A DNA stretch of 64,000 nt from Cepaea nemoralis (lineage: Eukaryota; Mollusca; Gastropoda; Stylommatophora; Helicidae): NCBI GenBank assembly GCA_014155875.1, contig JACEFZ010011710.1, positions 62,001 through 126,000 of the forward strand. Reading direction: 5' to 3'. Below, in pieces: positions 23,046 through 33,984 of this stretch (position 1 is its first letter; each line of letters opens with the position of its first letter). Below the pieces are notes generated by a model that did not search any database, was not told the DNA's origin, and was given only the letters and a program-made list of their open reading frames with translations. Both the position numbers and the translations under genes were made by a program.

Positions 23046-23404
23046 TGTTAAATACCCAGATTTTACACCCACATTTGTGAACCTATCTTAAATAAATGCT
23101 TGCCCAACAGGTCTTAGAAACTCTGACACTTGCAACCGTGCAGCACCAAAGCAATCTGCAGAGTGCATCCTTCAAACCTGTTCAAAATTTCTCAAACAGA
23201 TATCTGTCCATGGAAGCAACGTACACAATAAATTGTAGGGACTCAGGAAGACCCCAAGCATACGATCATGATCATACTGGAACAGATGCACAGTCGGCAA
23301 TAATCCCTGAAGAAACAGCAGCATTCTGAAGTCAGACACACTGATCTCTGGGTTAGAGAGGTACAAAATTGGAGTGGAAGTCATGGTAGTGTGGTAACTA
23401 CTAC

Positions 23405-23612
23405 ACCTGCCTGCTTGTTGGCCCAGTGGTCATATATTCTAATTCATATCCAGGCAGATTTAAAACAATGACCTGGGCTCCCAGGTCAACCCAGCGTACA
23501 GTGGGCACCAGAGGATGTCTTGGGAAGTAAAGGTCACTGGCCAGATACTGACCACATCACTCTGAGTGACCGAATGATCTATACAAATATGGGGCTAGCA
23601 CCACACGGCCAA
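23405..23612 (+). repeat. SINE family C, forward
   Basis: Head with ctacacctgcctgct and ctaattcatatccaggcag, then acctgggctcccaggtcaac, gcaccagaggatgtcttgg and gaatgatctatacaaatatg. Confidence 0.7.
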
Positions 23613-23689
23613 TATTGCTTCAAGGCATTCAAAACAGTCTTTTATTTTTTCACCTTTATAACAGTAGTGCCACACGCCACTCTACAGTG

Positions 23690-23900
23690 GTGAACTTCCG
23701 GTCCCCAACATGGCGGATAGGCATTTTAACCGTTGAGCCGCAGAAGTGTTTATGCTTCTGGCTACGGTTTGCAGTTGCATTTTCCTCATGTTGGACTGGT
23801 AGTGCATGGTTCCGTCGCCCTGCTACTGAGTTGAGTGCGTGGCACAACATTATGGGCTGTGAATTTGGTTTGGAATGTTTTTACATCTGTCTGCGGTTGC
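23690..23900. repeat. Interspersed repeat shared with 3,000-3,240
   Basis: acttccggtccccaacatgg, then tgcatggttccgtcgccctg and tgggctgtgaatttggtttg match the 3-kb copy. GC-rich start, class not recognised. Confidence 0.55.
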
Positions 23901-23969
23901 TGTAGCGAGAACTGCATGTTCGGAACGATGGTGGTCGGCCTGTCGCTTGGAATTGACTGGATTGCCTAG

Positions 23970-24410
23970 TCTGTTCAAAAGTGCATTTTTCTTGGAGATT
24001 CTTGGGGGTTGTCTCAGGAGCAACGGTGTTCGTGCTTTGTGCGATGCATTCAGGGGGCCGCCCTGCCAAATCATATGAGATAAATCCCAGGGCAATGAAG
24101 TCAATCCTCTCGACTTTTAATGAAATAATGATCAGTAATGTGTGGCTGCTGGTTTTCAAGTAACTACCGCTTACATCGATGATGAAATGTATTTTCCGTG
24201 GAGGATTTTTGTTTTGGCATTCTGATGGCAGCATTATGAACAGTGTACCTGTGCACGCTGTTGGCTTGTCGAGACTCCTGTCTATTCCACTTTTTACATA
24301 GATCAGTGTGGAGCATTTTGTGTGATATTCATTGGCACAGGAACAGAGCATAATGGGGACGACCCGTTACCGTGAAGTTGGAACAGCGACTAACTAACTA
24401 ACTAACTAAC

Positions 24411-24444
<34 letters not shown>

Positions 24445-24445
24445 C
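23970..24445 (+). repeat. SINE family A, long form, with (CTAA)n tail
   Basis: gttcgtgctttgtgcgatgc and ataaatcccagggcaatgaa (family A body), then a 3' extension ending gttaccgtgaagttggaaca and a (ACTA)13 tail at 24,391-24,443. The same 3' extension occurs reversed at 59,345-59,680 with a (CACT)n tail. Confidence 0.75.
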
Positions 24446-24955
24446 TACAGTGAAGTTAAAAAGAAGAAATAGAACAATACATGTCAACAAGTGATAAAAA
24501 TACAAGCATTGAGAATGAAGTCTTGGAGTACTTTGCTTCCTTCCATTTCCCTCACCCTCAGTACGGCATGTTTCCTCATGTATAGGTGTCAGCATCTAAG
24601 CTTTGGCCAAGATGTTTTTTTAAAGACTACCCACATTTGTGAGAATAACAAAGTACACACTGATTCAGAGTAACCACAACACAGAAACTGTCTCTCATGT
24701 CTCTTGTCTAGCCCAGGTTGATGGTCTCTTTTCCTGATCCACACCTGGCGTAAAGTGTAGTGGTGTGGTTGGGCCCAAGCTTGCACTCCAAGGCTAGATG
24801 TGTTGCCTTGGTTGTGGCATAACTGTATTTGTTAGTAGCTGTCATGTTGTTTGTCATATTCTAACACGGGAACATAACTAAATATAGTGATGAGAACAGA
24901 CAAGATGTGGTGAGTTAACCAAACTTAATGATCAGAATCTTAAATTATAGCTCAC

Positions 24956-25036
24956 CTCTTTTCCCTTGAGTCTATTGACGCCAGGCACAACGCCTACATT
25001 TACTCCTCCAAATGGTTTATCTGTTGCGTTGCGATT
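24956..25036 (-). CDS. DZIP1: DZIP1-like exon 11 of window (KPFGGVNV motif)
   Basis: 81 nt, phase 0 to 0, acceptor ccccattAG, donor gtgagc. Encodes NRNATDKPFGGVNVGVVPG and VNRLKGKE. The Lys-Pro-x-Gly-Gly-(V/T)-(N/S) motif is shared with vertebrate DZIP1 and DZIP1L. A piggyBac-like MITE begins 46 bp upstream of the acceptor. Confidence 0.82.
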
Positions 25037-25082
25037 CTAATGGGGGAAAAAAATATTTTGCAACAACTGTTGGTTTATTTAA

Positions 25083-25785
25083 CCCGTTAACGGGCGAAAC
25101 GTCCCAAACCGCCGGTTACTATTATGCATTGTAAAAACGCGATCTCTCGGCTTTCTGATACTACTTTCGCCGATAGCTTGACAACGTGGCCGCCATTTGC
25201 AAGAGCGTACTATGAATTTGAACGGATTTTTAAATAGTTTTCGGGTTTTTACACTTCGTTTTATACTTCACCTCGACACCACAAGGTACAAGAGGAACAT
25301 GATGAGATGAGATGAGACGCTTCGTTTTTCCAAAATGGATTTCGGCGATTCTTCAGTGATAGCCGAGATTTCGCTGGGTTCAATTTAAGTGACATTGAAG
25401 GGCACGAACGTTGACTATTAATCGGAGCTAGATATCAGCTGATCAGGCGTTACTTTGCAGTTAGCAGTCGTGAGTCGGACTTTAAAGAAAGTGTTATGAT
25501 TCTGAAAATGTGTTTGTAAATTGCCAGTATAGATGACTGACATCACAAAACAATATGCTGTATTTCGTAAATAGTTTGTGTTCATATATGGATTACTGGC
25601 ATACAATCACGTGAGTAGACATATTCTGCATGCTTTTCCCTTCATTGTGTTGTTTATTTACTAAAATCGGTTGACTAACACTTATTTGTGATGTTTTTAC
25701 TAACATAACCCGAAATTTTACTGCACCTGAAAAAATCTTGCCCATTCAGGGCTAAAAAACGGACAAGCATCTGCCCGGTAAAGGG
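25083..25785. mobile_element. piggyBac-like MITE in intron 10
   Basis: Ends CCCGTTAACGGGC and, inverted, CCCTTTACCGGGC. The left flank is TTAA (25,079-25,082) and the right is TCAA, as expected of a decayed TTAA target duplication. 703 bp, no transposase ORF. Confidence 0.55.
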
Positions 25786-25904
25786 TCAATTTTCAAAATA
25801 TAATTTTAAAAATAAAGTAATCCTTCTTACTTGCCATAAGACATTAATGTTAGGGTTATATGGCTTTGACTCATAAAAGAAACAATGTATTCCCTTAGTG
25901 AATT

Positions 25905-26012
25905 TATACACAGAAGCCACAAACAATATGTTGCACTATTTATTGCCTGGCATATTTCGCTGCATACTGCAGAGTTATATATCATATGAACTGAATTAGC
26001 TGAAACACTCAC
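25905..26012. repeat. Repeat shared with 48,465-48,562
   Basis: acacagaagccacaaacaat, ttattgcctggcatat and gcatactgcagagttatata recur in the same orientation 22.5 kb away. The 48-kb copy has a 12-bp insertion. Class unknown. Confidence 0.7.
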
Positions 26013-26690
26013 AATAGATCAACCTTTTGGAGTTCTATATCATTCTCTTTTAATTGTTCAATCATAGCATGTCAATGACAGTAAGACATGCATAAAGAAA
26101 AGCAAAAAGAAAATATGCAACCATATAAAACTTCATCAAGTATCAACAACATAATAAATGCTATAGCAGGAACATGTTGTGAGTATGTGAAGTGTTAGAA
26201 CCATCTCATTTTGTAGACCTGAGTGCACTGGGGAATAGGCCAGTCTTTCTCTTCCCTAGCAAGCATCAAGAGCTGACACTGAACCCTCGTGCAACTATGC
26301 CCAAGTCATTGTTAGCACAATGTCCTAACCATTACACCAACACACCCACTATTAACAACATGAAATCCAAAAAATAAAGACAGCTAGGCCATGCTGAACA
26401 AATACACTCTAACAATGAGACACACAGAAAATGCCCACACATAAACTAGATAAATTCCAGGTAGAAGATCATCTGGGTGTCAATGGGGAAAAAAAACAGA
26501 TGACAGCTGTAGGATATCAATAGTTGCAGCAGCGTCACTCAGAATACATGGAAACAGTGAGATCAGACTTCAGTTGAAGAAAGTCTTGCAGACAAATGAG
26601 TCAGAGACAAGAAAGCCAAGTATTCTTAATTCAGTGCACAACAAAATACTTATTTAATCAGGTTACATCACATCCATCGGTGTTATTTAC

Positions 26691-26778
26691 CTCAAGTTTT
26701 CTTTCTATCACGTTTACTTTGTCTGAAAATGAGCCAGCCTTTCCGGGTAACGAAGCTGAAAACGTTTTCCTGTCATCT
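26691..26778 (-). CDS. DZIP1: DZIP1-like exon 10 of window
   Basis: 88 nt, phase 2 to 0, acceptor atttttcAG, donor gtaaat. Encodes DDRKTFSASLPGKAGSFSDK and VNVIERKLE. The ending, a short amphipathic helix, matches the place where DZIP1L has its Leu-Glu-Lys-Gln-Leu helix. The phases join exons 9 and 11 exactly. Confidence 0.78.
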
Positions 26779-26959
26779 CTGAAAATAGAGATTTTTAAAG
26801 CAAATGAGCACATGAGCAATGTGCTAAACCTGTAAATCATAATGCCGTCAAGTGTCATTATGTACACTGGAAATATACTGACTGGAGCAGGATGTGGTCA
26901 CATACAATGCAAGGAATAGAAAAGGCTGAGATCCTGCAGAAACACAATGATAATACATA

Positions 26960-27300
26960 AATGGACTTTCTTTATTGTGTTGCTCTGTATCCTCCACTGC
27001 AGTATATTCCTTCAACCAATTTTGCTATCTCCTGCAGGTTCATGTCCTCCATATTTTGTTCATCTAATTCTCTTCTCCATGCGATTTTAAGCCTCCCTCA
27101 ATACCGTATGCGCTGTGTGTTCCACAGAAAGGACTTTCTTGTTATGCTGTTGTCACATTTTCTCAATGTCCAGTGCCAGCATCATTTGCTCACCTGATCT
27201 TTCACTGAAATTTTGTCTATCTCTCTCCCTAAGCCCCACATCAGTGATTCAATCATACGCATTTTACCTCACAAAGGAGATATCCTCATATCCTTTTTAG
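26960..27300 (-). pseudogene. LINE C-terminal fragment, badly decayed
   Basis: Resembles the reversed LINE tails at 28.2, 44.3 and 60.1 kb (atttctctt-tccatgc, ctccctcaata, ctgtgtgttcca). No frame left. Confidence 0.4.
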
Positions 27301-27587
27301 TCTCAACACAACAAAGCATGGAGACTTCAAAACTGCAATGAAAATATCATTTATGAAACAATAACAAAATGGCAGGAAAACATGTGTAAGAAGATAAAAC
27401 TAAAAATGCACAGCATGATCATTGTTTTTAAGTTAAATAATTTTCAAGCACTAAACAAACATCAGTGCCTACAAAAACCCAGACTAAATCATGTAGGAAA
27501 CAACAGGCTCAACCAAACATCACCAAGATGCACTGATGAAAGTAAATGTGAAAGACAATGACAATAAAGATAACATATATTCTAAGC

Positions 27588-27975
27588 CAGTGGTTCTCAA
27601 CCTTTTTTGGCCCGTGCCCCCCTTCACCGTATTTTCAGAACGTCATTCTCTCCCCCTTTCATATTTCCTATCTAAAAATCCCCCCACCCCTACACAGTAT
27701 ACGTAAAAGTGGAAGGCAAATGTAATAGCATATACTAAAACAAGTCTAGACATCCACATAAAACATGACTTGTGGTCTACTTACTTTATAAAATGAATTT
27801 TAGAAGGATGAGACATACATAACTGTAAAGTATGAAGGGAAAAACAATATCAAGTAATCGGTTCTTGTATTAACACAATCTTGAAATGGTCTTCATCCCC
27901 TCCCCCCCTCCTGGAAACCCTAAAATTCCCCCCTGGGAGGGGGGGGGGGAATTCCCCACTGGTTGAGAACCACTG
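27588..27975. mobile_element. hAT-type MITE with perfect 8-bp target duplication
   Basis: Ends CAGTGGTTCTCAACC and its inverse, flanked on both sides by TTCTAAGC (27,580-27,587 and 27,976-27,983). 388 bp, non-coding, G/C homopolymers near the right end. Same family, opposite orientation, as 62,385-62,919. Confidence 0.9.
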
Positions 27976-28224
27976 TTCTAAGCATTGTTTTTTCTGATGA
28001 AAATTTGAACAAGGCCACAAAACATGTTATTGCCAGGAGAATGTTCAGCTCTCATGCAAACTGGCAAGATTGCTTTCCCTGCAAGCACCAGCATAGTGTG
28101 CAAGGCCAGGTGCTTGCATTTTAACTCAAACGGTTAAAAGAAAATAACCACTGCCTTACTGAGAAATACGAAAATGAAGAATTCTCAATGCTTTACAATT
28201 ACAGTTAACACCGGACATAAAAAA

Positions 28225-28380
28225 CAGAGACTCCATGAATAATCATCATCGTCATGTGTCCTGTTAATTAGCATGTGTGTTCATGCATCAACAGGGATCT
28301 CGGTTCTTGGTGTTTTGGATTATTTCTATTGATGATATTCCTCCATGCCACCACCTTCTGATCATCCAGCATCATCCCTC
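28225..28380 (-). pseudogene. LINE 3' fragment
   Basis: atctcggttcttggtgtttt, attcctccatgccaccacc and catcccctcttggta-like phrases match the LINE tail at 60,080-60,290. It begins next to (CATCAT), the usual 3' tail of this LINE. Confidence 0.55.
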
Positions 28381-28516
28381 TTGGTACATGAAAATCAGTG
28401 TTAACAATATATAATTATCTGATAATGAATATGAGAGACACCAATGAAAGATGAGAAACACTAATGAAATGGAGACAATTGAACCAGAAACATTACAATT
28501 ACACTGGTATACACAC

Positions 28517-28762
28517 CTGTCTAAATTGATATCAAGTTCATTATTTGCATTACTATTTAAAGGCCTGGACTGAATAATTCTTGTCTTTGGTCCTTGTGAG
28601 CGAGGGCTTGGTACAGGGCCTCCTGGTCCTCTAGCTGGACCTGACTGAATTACCCGGGTTCCTGTAGGAACCGCCACTTTGCCACCAGCAAAGTCATCGT
28701 CGTCTTCTTCCAAACTATCTTCATCACTTCCATACTGTGTGCTAGCCCATTCAGTCGTGGAC
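28517..28762 (-). CDS. DZIP1: DZIP1-like exon 9 of window (acidic, disordered)
   Basis: 246 nt, phase 2 to 2, acceptor ttccccAG, donor gtgtgt. Encodes STTEWASTQYGSDEDSLEED, a run of Asp, then RVIQSGPARGPGGPVPSPR and NELDINLD. The Ser/Asp/Glu block resembles the Ser-Ser-Glu-Glu-Glu acidic patch of DZIP1. Two copies of an Arg-(V/I)-Ile-Gln-Ser motif occur inside. Confidence 0.82.
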
Positions 28763-28879
28763 CTGGGGAAGTTAGAGAGATAATGTTAGACTAAAACAGG
28801 GTGATGGTAATCCCATGACAGATATTGAAAAGATACTGGATATTTGTGGTGTCTGAGGCATCAGAGCAACTAACAATGA

Positions 28880-29100
28880 AAAACTGTAATCTACTGCCTT
28901 TAGTACTTTGTGGTGTAAGACAGGAGGTCTTGAGCCTGAGCAATTAAGACCGCCTAGCTAGTGCAGTCACCATGAACTGTGCAGGTCAGGGTTTTCTTTT
29001 TACCCCTGACAGAAAAAAAGCAATCCCCTTGCTAGGAATTCAAACCCAGGGGCTGTCTCCTGAATGGGAACCCAGCCACATGGCCAGATGCTCCTCACAA
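28880..29100 (-). repeat. SINE family F, reverse
   Basis: tttgtggtgtaagacaggag, ctagctagtgcagtc, cagggttttctttttacccc and a reversed tRNA head (ggaattcaaacccagggg) equal the forward copy at 44,523-44,745. Confidence 0.75.
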
Positions 29101-29539
29101 ACAACGGATGCCTGGAAAATGCTAATGAAAGCAGATCATCATATACAAATATAATTTTTATTTGTGACCTAAATGCCAAGACAGGAAAGGATTTCACGAG
29201 GAACGGGTTGTGAAGAGATCATGAGGAACGGGTTGTGAGGATCATGATCACTAATGGTAATGAATGAAAATGGAGAATTTATTCACCAATATCCAATTTG
29301 TCATAGGCGCAAGTGTTTTTTCTTTAAAAAAAAAAAAAAAAAGAACGCATAAAACAATGTGGGTATCACCAGACAACAAAACAGAAATCCAACTGACCAT
29401 ATATGAATTAACAAAAACTGTAGATTATCTCTACATGATATGAAAGTTTCCAGAGGTGCAGATGTAGATGACTGCCTGCTGGCAAAATAAAAACATTAAG
29501 TTAACATTCAAGTGTTACACCAACCCTCCTTAGTCACCT

Positions 29540-29880
29540 CTTATGACATGCAAAGATTGACATGTCATCATCATCTTCAAGTGCCTTGCTGGCTGGCATT
29601 GGCGATCATGCTTCTCCAGAAATTGTGATCTCCGACGGCATGGATCAATTCATGTGTTGACTTCCTTCTAGCCATAACACAAGACTGTGAAGAATTTTTT
29701 TAATAGTATCTTCTTCTGTCTCTCTGTCCACAAATATTTCCGGTCGTCACAATATATTCCAGTTTTGTCTTCTCATGTGGCCAAAAATTGATGACTGCCT
29801 CTTTCTGATGTTTGTGGTAAGTTGTTTTTGCAACATAGCCTTCCTCAAAATGTCCATATTGCTCATGTTTGCTGTCCAAT
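29540..29880 (-). pseudogene. LINE C-terminal fragment
   Basis: The minus strand shows ...GHMRR..., PEIFVDRETEED and TIKKILHSLVL, then the 3' tail with catcatcatc at 29,561. Same family as 61,828-61,960. Confidence 0.6.
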
Positions 29881-29944
29881 GAATTTGTATATAAAGGATA
29901 GTATATATGAGAACGGCAGCATCAGGGATGTATGATCACCTACA

Positions 29945-30095
29945 CCAGGTGACAGAAGCTGTGGTAGTGCAGTGGCTAGTATTCTTGCCTGCCAAGCTGG
30001 TGGTACTCTGTTTGAATCCCCCATCGAGGCAGGGAATTTTGTATATGACCTGGTCTCCCAGGTTGATCCAACCTAATATGAGCACCAGGAAATTA
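29945..30095 (+). repeat. SINE family C, head and body
   Basis: Clear tRNA-like head: gctgtggtagtgcagtggct (A box) and tttgaatcccccatcg (B box), then acctggtctcccaggttgat and gagcaccaggaaatta. 3' truncated. Confidence 0.75.
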
Positions 30096-30525
30096 AATGC
30101 ACTTTAAAAATAATTTCTAATAATTATTACATGTGCATGGCACAGTATTACATTTAAAAATAAACTATTGTGCATGGCACAGTATTATATCTAAAAATAA
30201 ACTATCTTTCATTCAAAATGTGAACATGAAGAAGCAAACAATAAAGCTAATACACAACAATATTTTCCTTTTTTACTTTAACACAGTAAAAGCCACTAAA
30301 CGCCTAACTACTGTACTGCTCTCATCACTCTTGGTTGGGAAATAAGACAGTGGGACCATCAGAGAATGGAAGCAGAGGTGTGATAATAGATATGAGACAA
30401 CTCTGGACAGAATGATATCATTACATAAACCGCTGGCTGTCCTTCATGTCAAGAGGTCAGGATGTGGATCTGATATAGAGGATGGATCGTTGCAGAATAT
30501 GGTCATGCAGAATACAATGGTGTAT

Positions 30526-30550
30526 ACAGTGGTTCTCAACCGGTGGGGAA
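30526..30550. mobile_element. hAT terminus, orphan
   Basis: cagtggttctcaaccggtgg is one hAT end. No matching inverted end lies within the next kilobase, so the element is truncated. Confidence 0.5.
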
Positions 30551-30554
30551 TTAA

Positions 30555-31250
30555 TGTTTGTTGTCTGTTATGTCCTCAAGACTCTACTTCCTTCTTCTAC
30601 TACTATGAGTGCCAAACAATACTGTGGGTTTATTTAGAAAAAGGGAGTTTACTGCTGTTGAACTGATACTGGAGTCTGCATAAAATACAAACCATGACTA
30701 GGCAGCTCAGTGAAAGGAACACACACACACAGATAGAGGTGAATGTTTTAACTGAAGTCTTTATCAATGAACAAGAAAAAAAGCGAATAACAGAAAGTAT
30801 TCTTGTTTTTGGTTGTATTCATTGTCTTGTTTGTTGATAAAGACTTGGTTGAAACATTCGCCTTTATATGTGTGTGTTTTTCTCAACAAACAAGAAAAAG
30901 AAAACATGCAAATAACAAAAAAAATCTTAAACTATTCTTGATTTTTGGTCTGTATTTTGGTCTATTTTATTCATAGATAAAGTCTTTGGTTTAAACATCC
31001 GCCTGCATATGTTTGTTTTTTTATATCACTGAGCTTCTCAGTTACATTTAGTGTTTTATTCAGACTCTGGAAGTTTAGACGCTGAAAGTTTAAAAAACAA
31101 AGCACGCACACACACACAAACAAGTGGTTCCTAACAAACCAACTGTAAACAATGCAGCTACACACCATTAATTCTCTATAGTAGCACTGAAAATGTAAAT
31201 TCCAGACGAAAGTCAAGTGTGCATCTTAATATTCCCAATGTTTAAGCTAG
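30555..31250. other. Intron 8, no gene seen
   Basis: Contains short repeats of (t)aaagtctttggtt(t)aaac / atccgcc and a (CACA)n run at 31,109, possibly two diverged copies of one phrase. Not coding. Confidence 0.35.
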
Positions 31251-31265
31251 TGGTTAAAGCCATAC

Positions 31266-31458
31266 CCTGTGGAATGACGAAGTTTGGTGTTCTGTGGAGT
31301 TCTAGGCTGTGGTTGGGGTTTGGAGTGTGGACTGATGCCCCGACCACCAGGGCTTTGTGGGGTGGCTCGCTGGGATGACAAATGTTGCTGTGGATGAGGT
31401 GGGCCTGATCTGAACCCACTGGGCAAGCCTGGGTTGTGGCGTGACGTCTGCGTTAACT
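31266..31458 (-). CDS. DZIP1: DZIP1-like exon 8 of window (Pro/Gln-rich)
   Basis: 193 nt, phase 1 to 2, acceptor ttatacAG, donor gtatgg. Encodes ELTQTSRHNPGLPSGFRSG, then a Pro/Gln/His/Ser-rich stretch to RTPQNTKLRHSTG. Low complexity and probably disordered, as in the C-terminal half of DZIP1 proteins. It is noticeably more GC-rich than the surrounding intron. Confidence 0.8.
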
Positions 31459-31616
31459 CTGTATAATAACAAAAAGAAAAGATCATTATGATAAACATAC
31501 TGTAAGTAAATCAGAAACATACACATATTAAAATATATTTTCTTCTTTTCATTCATTTGACATCGGCCTATAGCTGCAATTTGTTTCCTGTTTGATCGAC
31601 TGTCTTCTGCAGATGC

Positions 31617-31775
31617 TGCGGGCTTCTGTAAAGCTTGACATCAAGGGGTATTTCACCTGACCAAGCATATCCTCAGGGCTTCTGAAGAGTTTGACATCAA
31701 GGATTATTTCATCTGATCAAGGAGATCCTACGAGCTTCTGTAGAGCTTGACATCAAGGATTATTTCATCCAACTA
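31617..31775. repeat. Tandem repeat, about 58 bp, three copies
   Basis: gggcttctgtaaagcttgac / atcaagg-gtatttcacctg / a-caagcatatcctc repeated three times. Confidence 0.85.
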
Positions 31776-31879
31776 AGAATAGATCTTTCTGAGTGGTATT
31801 TTCTGACAATGTTGCAACATATAGTCTGCATGTACACATTGAAATCATGTATACAAGTACAATGCTGTAGAACACAGTT

Positions 31880-33350
31880 TTTTCAGAAATTATCAATGCC
31901 TTAGAAGAATATGGAATAGACCAAGTCACCAGACTGCTGAACACAATATAAGATACTGGAGATATACCTCCTGAATTATGTAAATCTATATTTATAGGAA
32001 TCCAAAAGAAATTAAGAACCTTGGAATTTGATCAACATCGAACAATTAACCTAAAGAGCCAAATCATGAAGATTTTGCTAAGAATTAATATGCAATGAGT
32101 AATGAAGAAAATGCAACCTAAAATAGGAGAAGAACAATGAGGTTTCATAGAAGGTAAAATCACAGTAAATACTGTTTTACTTGCTGAGAACATTAATCGA
32201 ATGTGCAATAGAGGTAAACAAACACCTATATCTTTGCTTCATTAACTACACAAAGGCTTTCAATAAAGTAAGACATGTCAACACGATGAAGATGCTTACA
32301 GATCTACAAATTGATGGGAAAGACCTCAGACTTGTAAAAAACATATATTGGAAACAACAAGCTGCCATAAAGATTGATAATGAAGTAGATCAATATCAGA
32401 ATATAAAGACAGGTGTGCGACAAGGATGTGTATTGTCTCCACATATTTATTCCATATGCAGAGAACATATGTTTACAAATTTAGAAGATATGAGAGGAAC
32501 CACCATTGGGGAGTGGGGGAGCGCGTAACATAAAAAACATGAGACATTAATTTGAGACAATGAACAGGACCTACAACAATTTAGTAGATACGGTTATTGT
32601 ACACAGTGAACAACTAGGGTTAGAATTAAATTGTAAGAAGACAGAGATTATGGTCATCTCTAAGAATAAAGAAATACCACATTGTAATATAAGGATAATT
32701 GTGAATATTCTTAAACAAGTGAATCAGTACAAGTATCTCAGAACAGTCACAACATCTGATGGCAGGTGCCTTGAAGAGATTAGAACAAGAATCACTATGG
32801 CAAATGTTGCCTTTTGCAAAATGGAAAACATACCGACAAATAATAAGATGTCAATTGCAACGAGAAAAAGGATGTTGAAGTGCCACGTAGAACCTGTACT
32901 TTTTTATGGACATGAAACGCGGACAACACGCAGACAAGCTGAAAAACATCTAATGGCAATGGAAATGTGGTTTCTTAGGAAATGCAAAGATGGACAGACA
33001 GAAAAACCAATGAGCATGTCCTACAAGAGGCAACTGAAAGCCGCAAACTGATTAGAGAAATCAGACGTAGACAGTCAAATTATTTTGGGCATGTTATGAG
33101 AAGAAATAAACTATAGAACTTGGTGACAAATGACAAGATTGAGGGGAAAAGGAACACGGGGAAGGCAGAGAAGTAAATATCTGGATGGCTTGACCACATG
33201 GCATGTCGAGGACAAGAACACAGAGCTGATCCACAACTCTGGTGATCGTGTAAGATGGCGAAACATGATCACCCATGCTTACCGGCATGGCACAATTAAA
33301 GCCAACTTTATCATTTCCAAGTGCAAAGGATTCTCTAAAGTGTGAAGCAT
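31880..33350 (+). pseudogene. Decayed LINE copy, RT to C-terminus
   Basis: Order on the plus strand: TGDIPPELCKSIFIGI, then FDQHRTINLKSQIMKILLRI, the palm start (CFINYTKAFNKVRHV), GVRQGCVLSPHIYSI (RT motif), LGLELNCKKTEIMVI, the TTSDGRCLEEIRTRI thumb, HETRTTRRQAEKHLMAMEMW, and a tail FGHVMRRN with KGTRGRQRSKYLDGL. The Ala/Tyr-x-Asp-Asp box region is deleted near 32,530. Several stops and frameshifts; 5' endonuclease part absent. Inactive. Confidence 0.88.
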
Positions 33351-33660
33351 GCACGGCACTTAGGTTTTCTCAAATATCCAAGGATTCTCTAAAGTGTGAA
33401 GCATGCACGACACCTAGGTTTTCTCAAATATCCAAGGATTCTCTAAAGTGTGAAGCATGCACGGCACTTAGGTTTTCTCAAATATCCAAGGATTCTCTAA
33501 AGTGTGAAGCATGCACGGCACCTAGTTTTTCTCAATTATCCAAGAATTCTCTAAAGTGTGAAGCATGCACGGCACCTAGGTTTTCTCAATTATCCAAGAA
33601 TTCTCTAAAGTGTGAAGCATGCACGGCACCTAGATTTTCTCAATTATCCAAGAAGACTAA
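33316..33660 (+). repeat. 54-bp minisatellite with open 18-aa period
   Basis: Six units of SKDSLKCEACTALRFSQI. Because the period is 18 codons the array is open from 33,275 to 33,667. It starts exactly where the LINE 3' end stops. The third-position and replacement changes between units look neutral. Confidence 0.9.
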
Positions 33661-33724
33661 GCACTAACCCGGGGATCAGGGGAGAGTTTTAAATGGTCAA
33701 GCTCCTTATTGTGTACAAATCATC

Positions 33725-33980
33725 CACAACTGGATTTGAACCTGACAAGAAGTGGTCAAGTCGTCTACTTCCCACTCAAAAGTCGAGGGTTCATTTTCTG
33801 ACACCATCATTCAGTTCACAGGTGCAATATTTTTCAGAAATCCCTGAAGGTCATCACTGGAGCTAAGGAATTCATGCTCAGTGTGATGCTTGCTTTCAAT
33901 GGGCCACTCTAAGGAAAGAGACTGAGACATATGAAATAAAACCAGGTGCAATGAAGTCTATCCTCTCGTCTTTTAACCCT
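33725..33980 (+). repeat. SINE family A, forward
   Basis: gtggtcaagtcgtctacttc (tRNA-like A box), agtcgagggttcattttctg (B box), cactggagctaaggaattca and aaaaccaggtgcaatgaagt. Confidence 0.75.
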
Positions 33981-33984
33981 TTAA

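Noticed and set aside
23875..24351. ORFs of 67 and 156 residues on opposite strands
   Set aside because: Both overlap the long-form SINE A copy; the matching reversed SINE at 59.4 kb gives a similar antisense ORF.
32181..33051. Host gene from two ORFs of 115 and 163 residues
   Set aside because: Both are pieces of a LINE reverse transcriptase with frameshifts and a deleted catalytic box.
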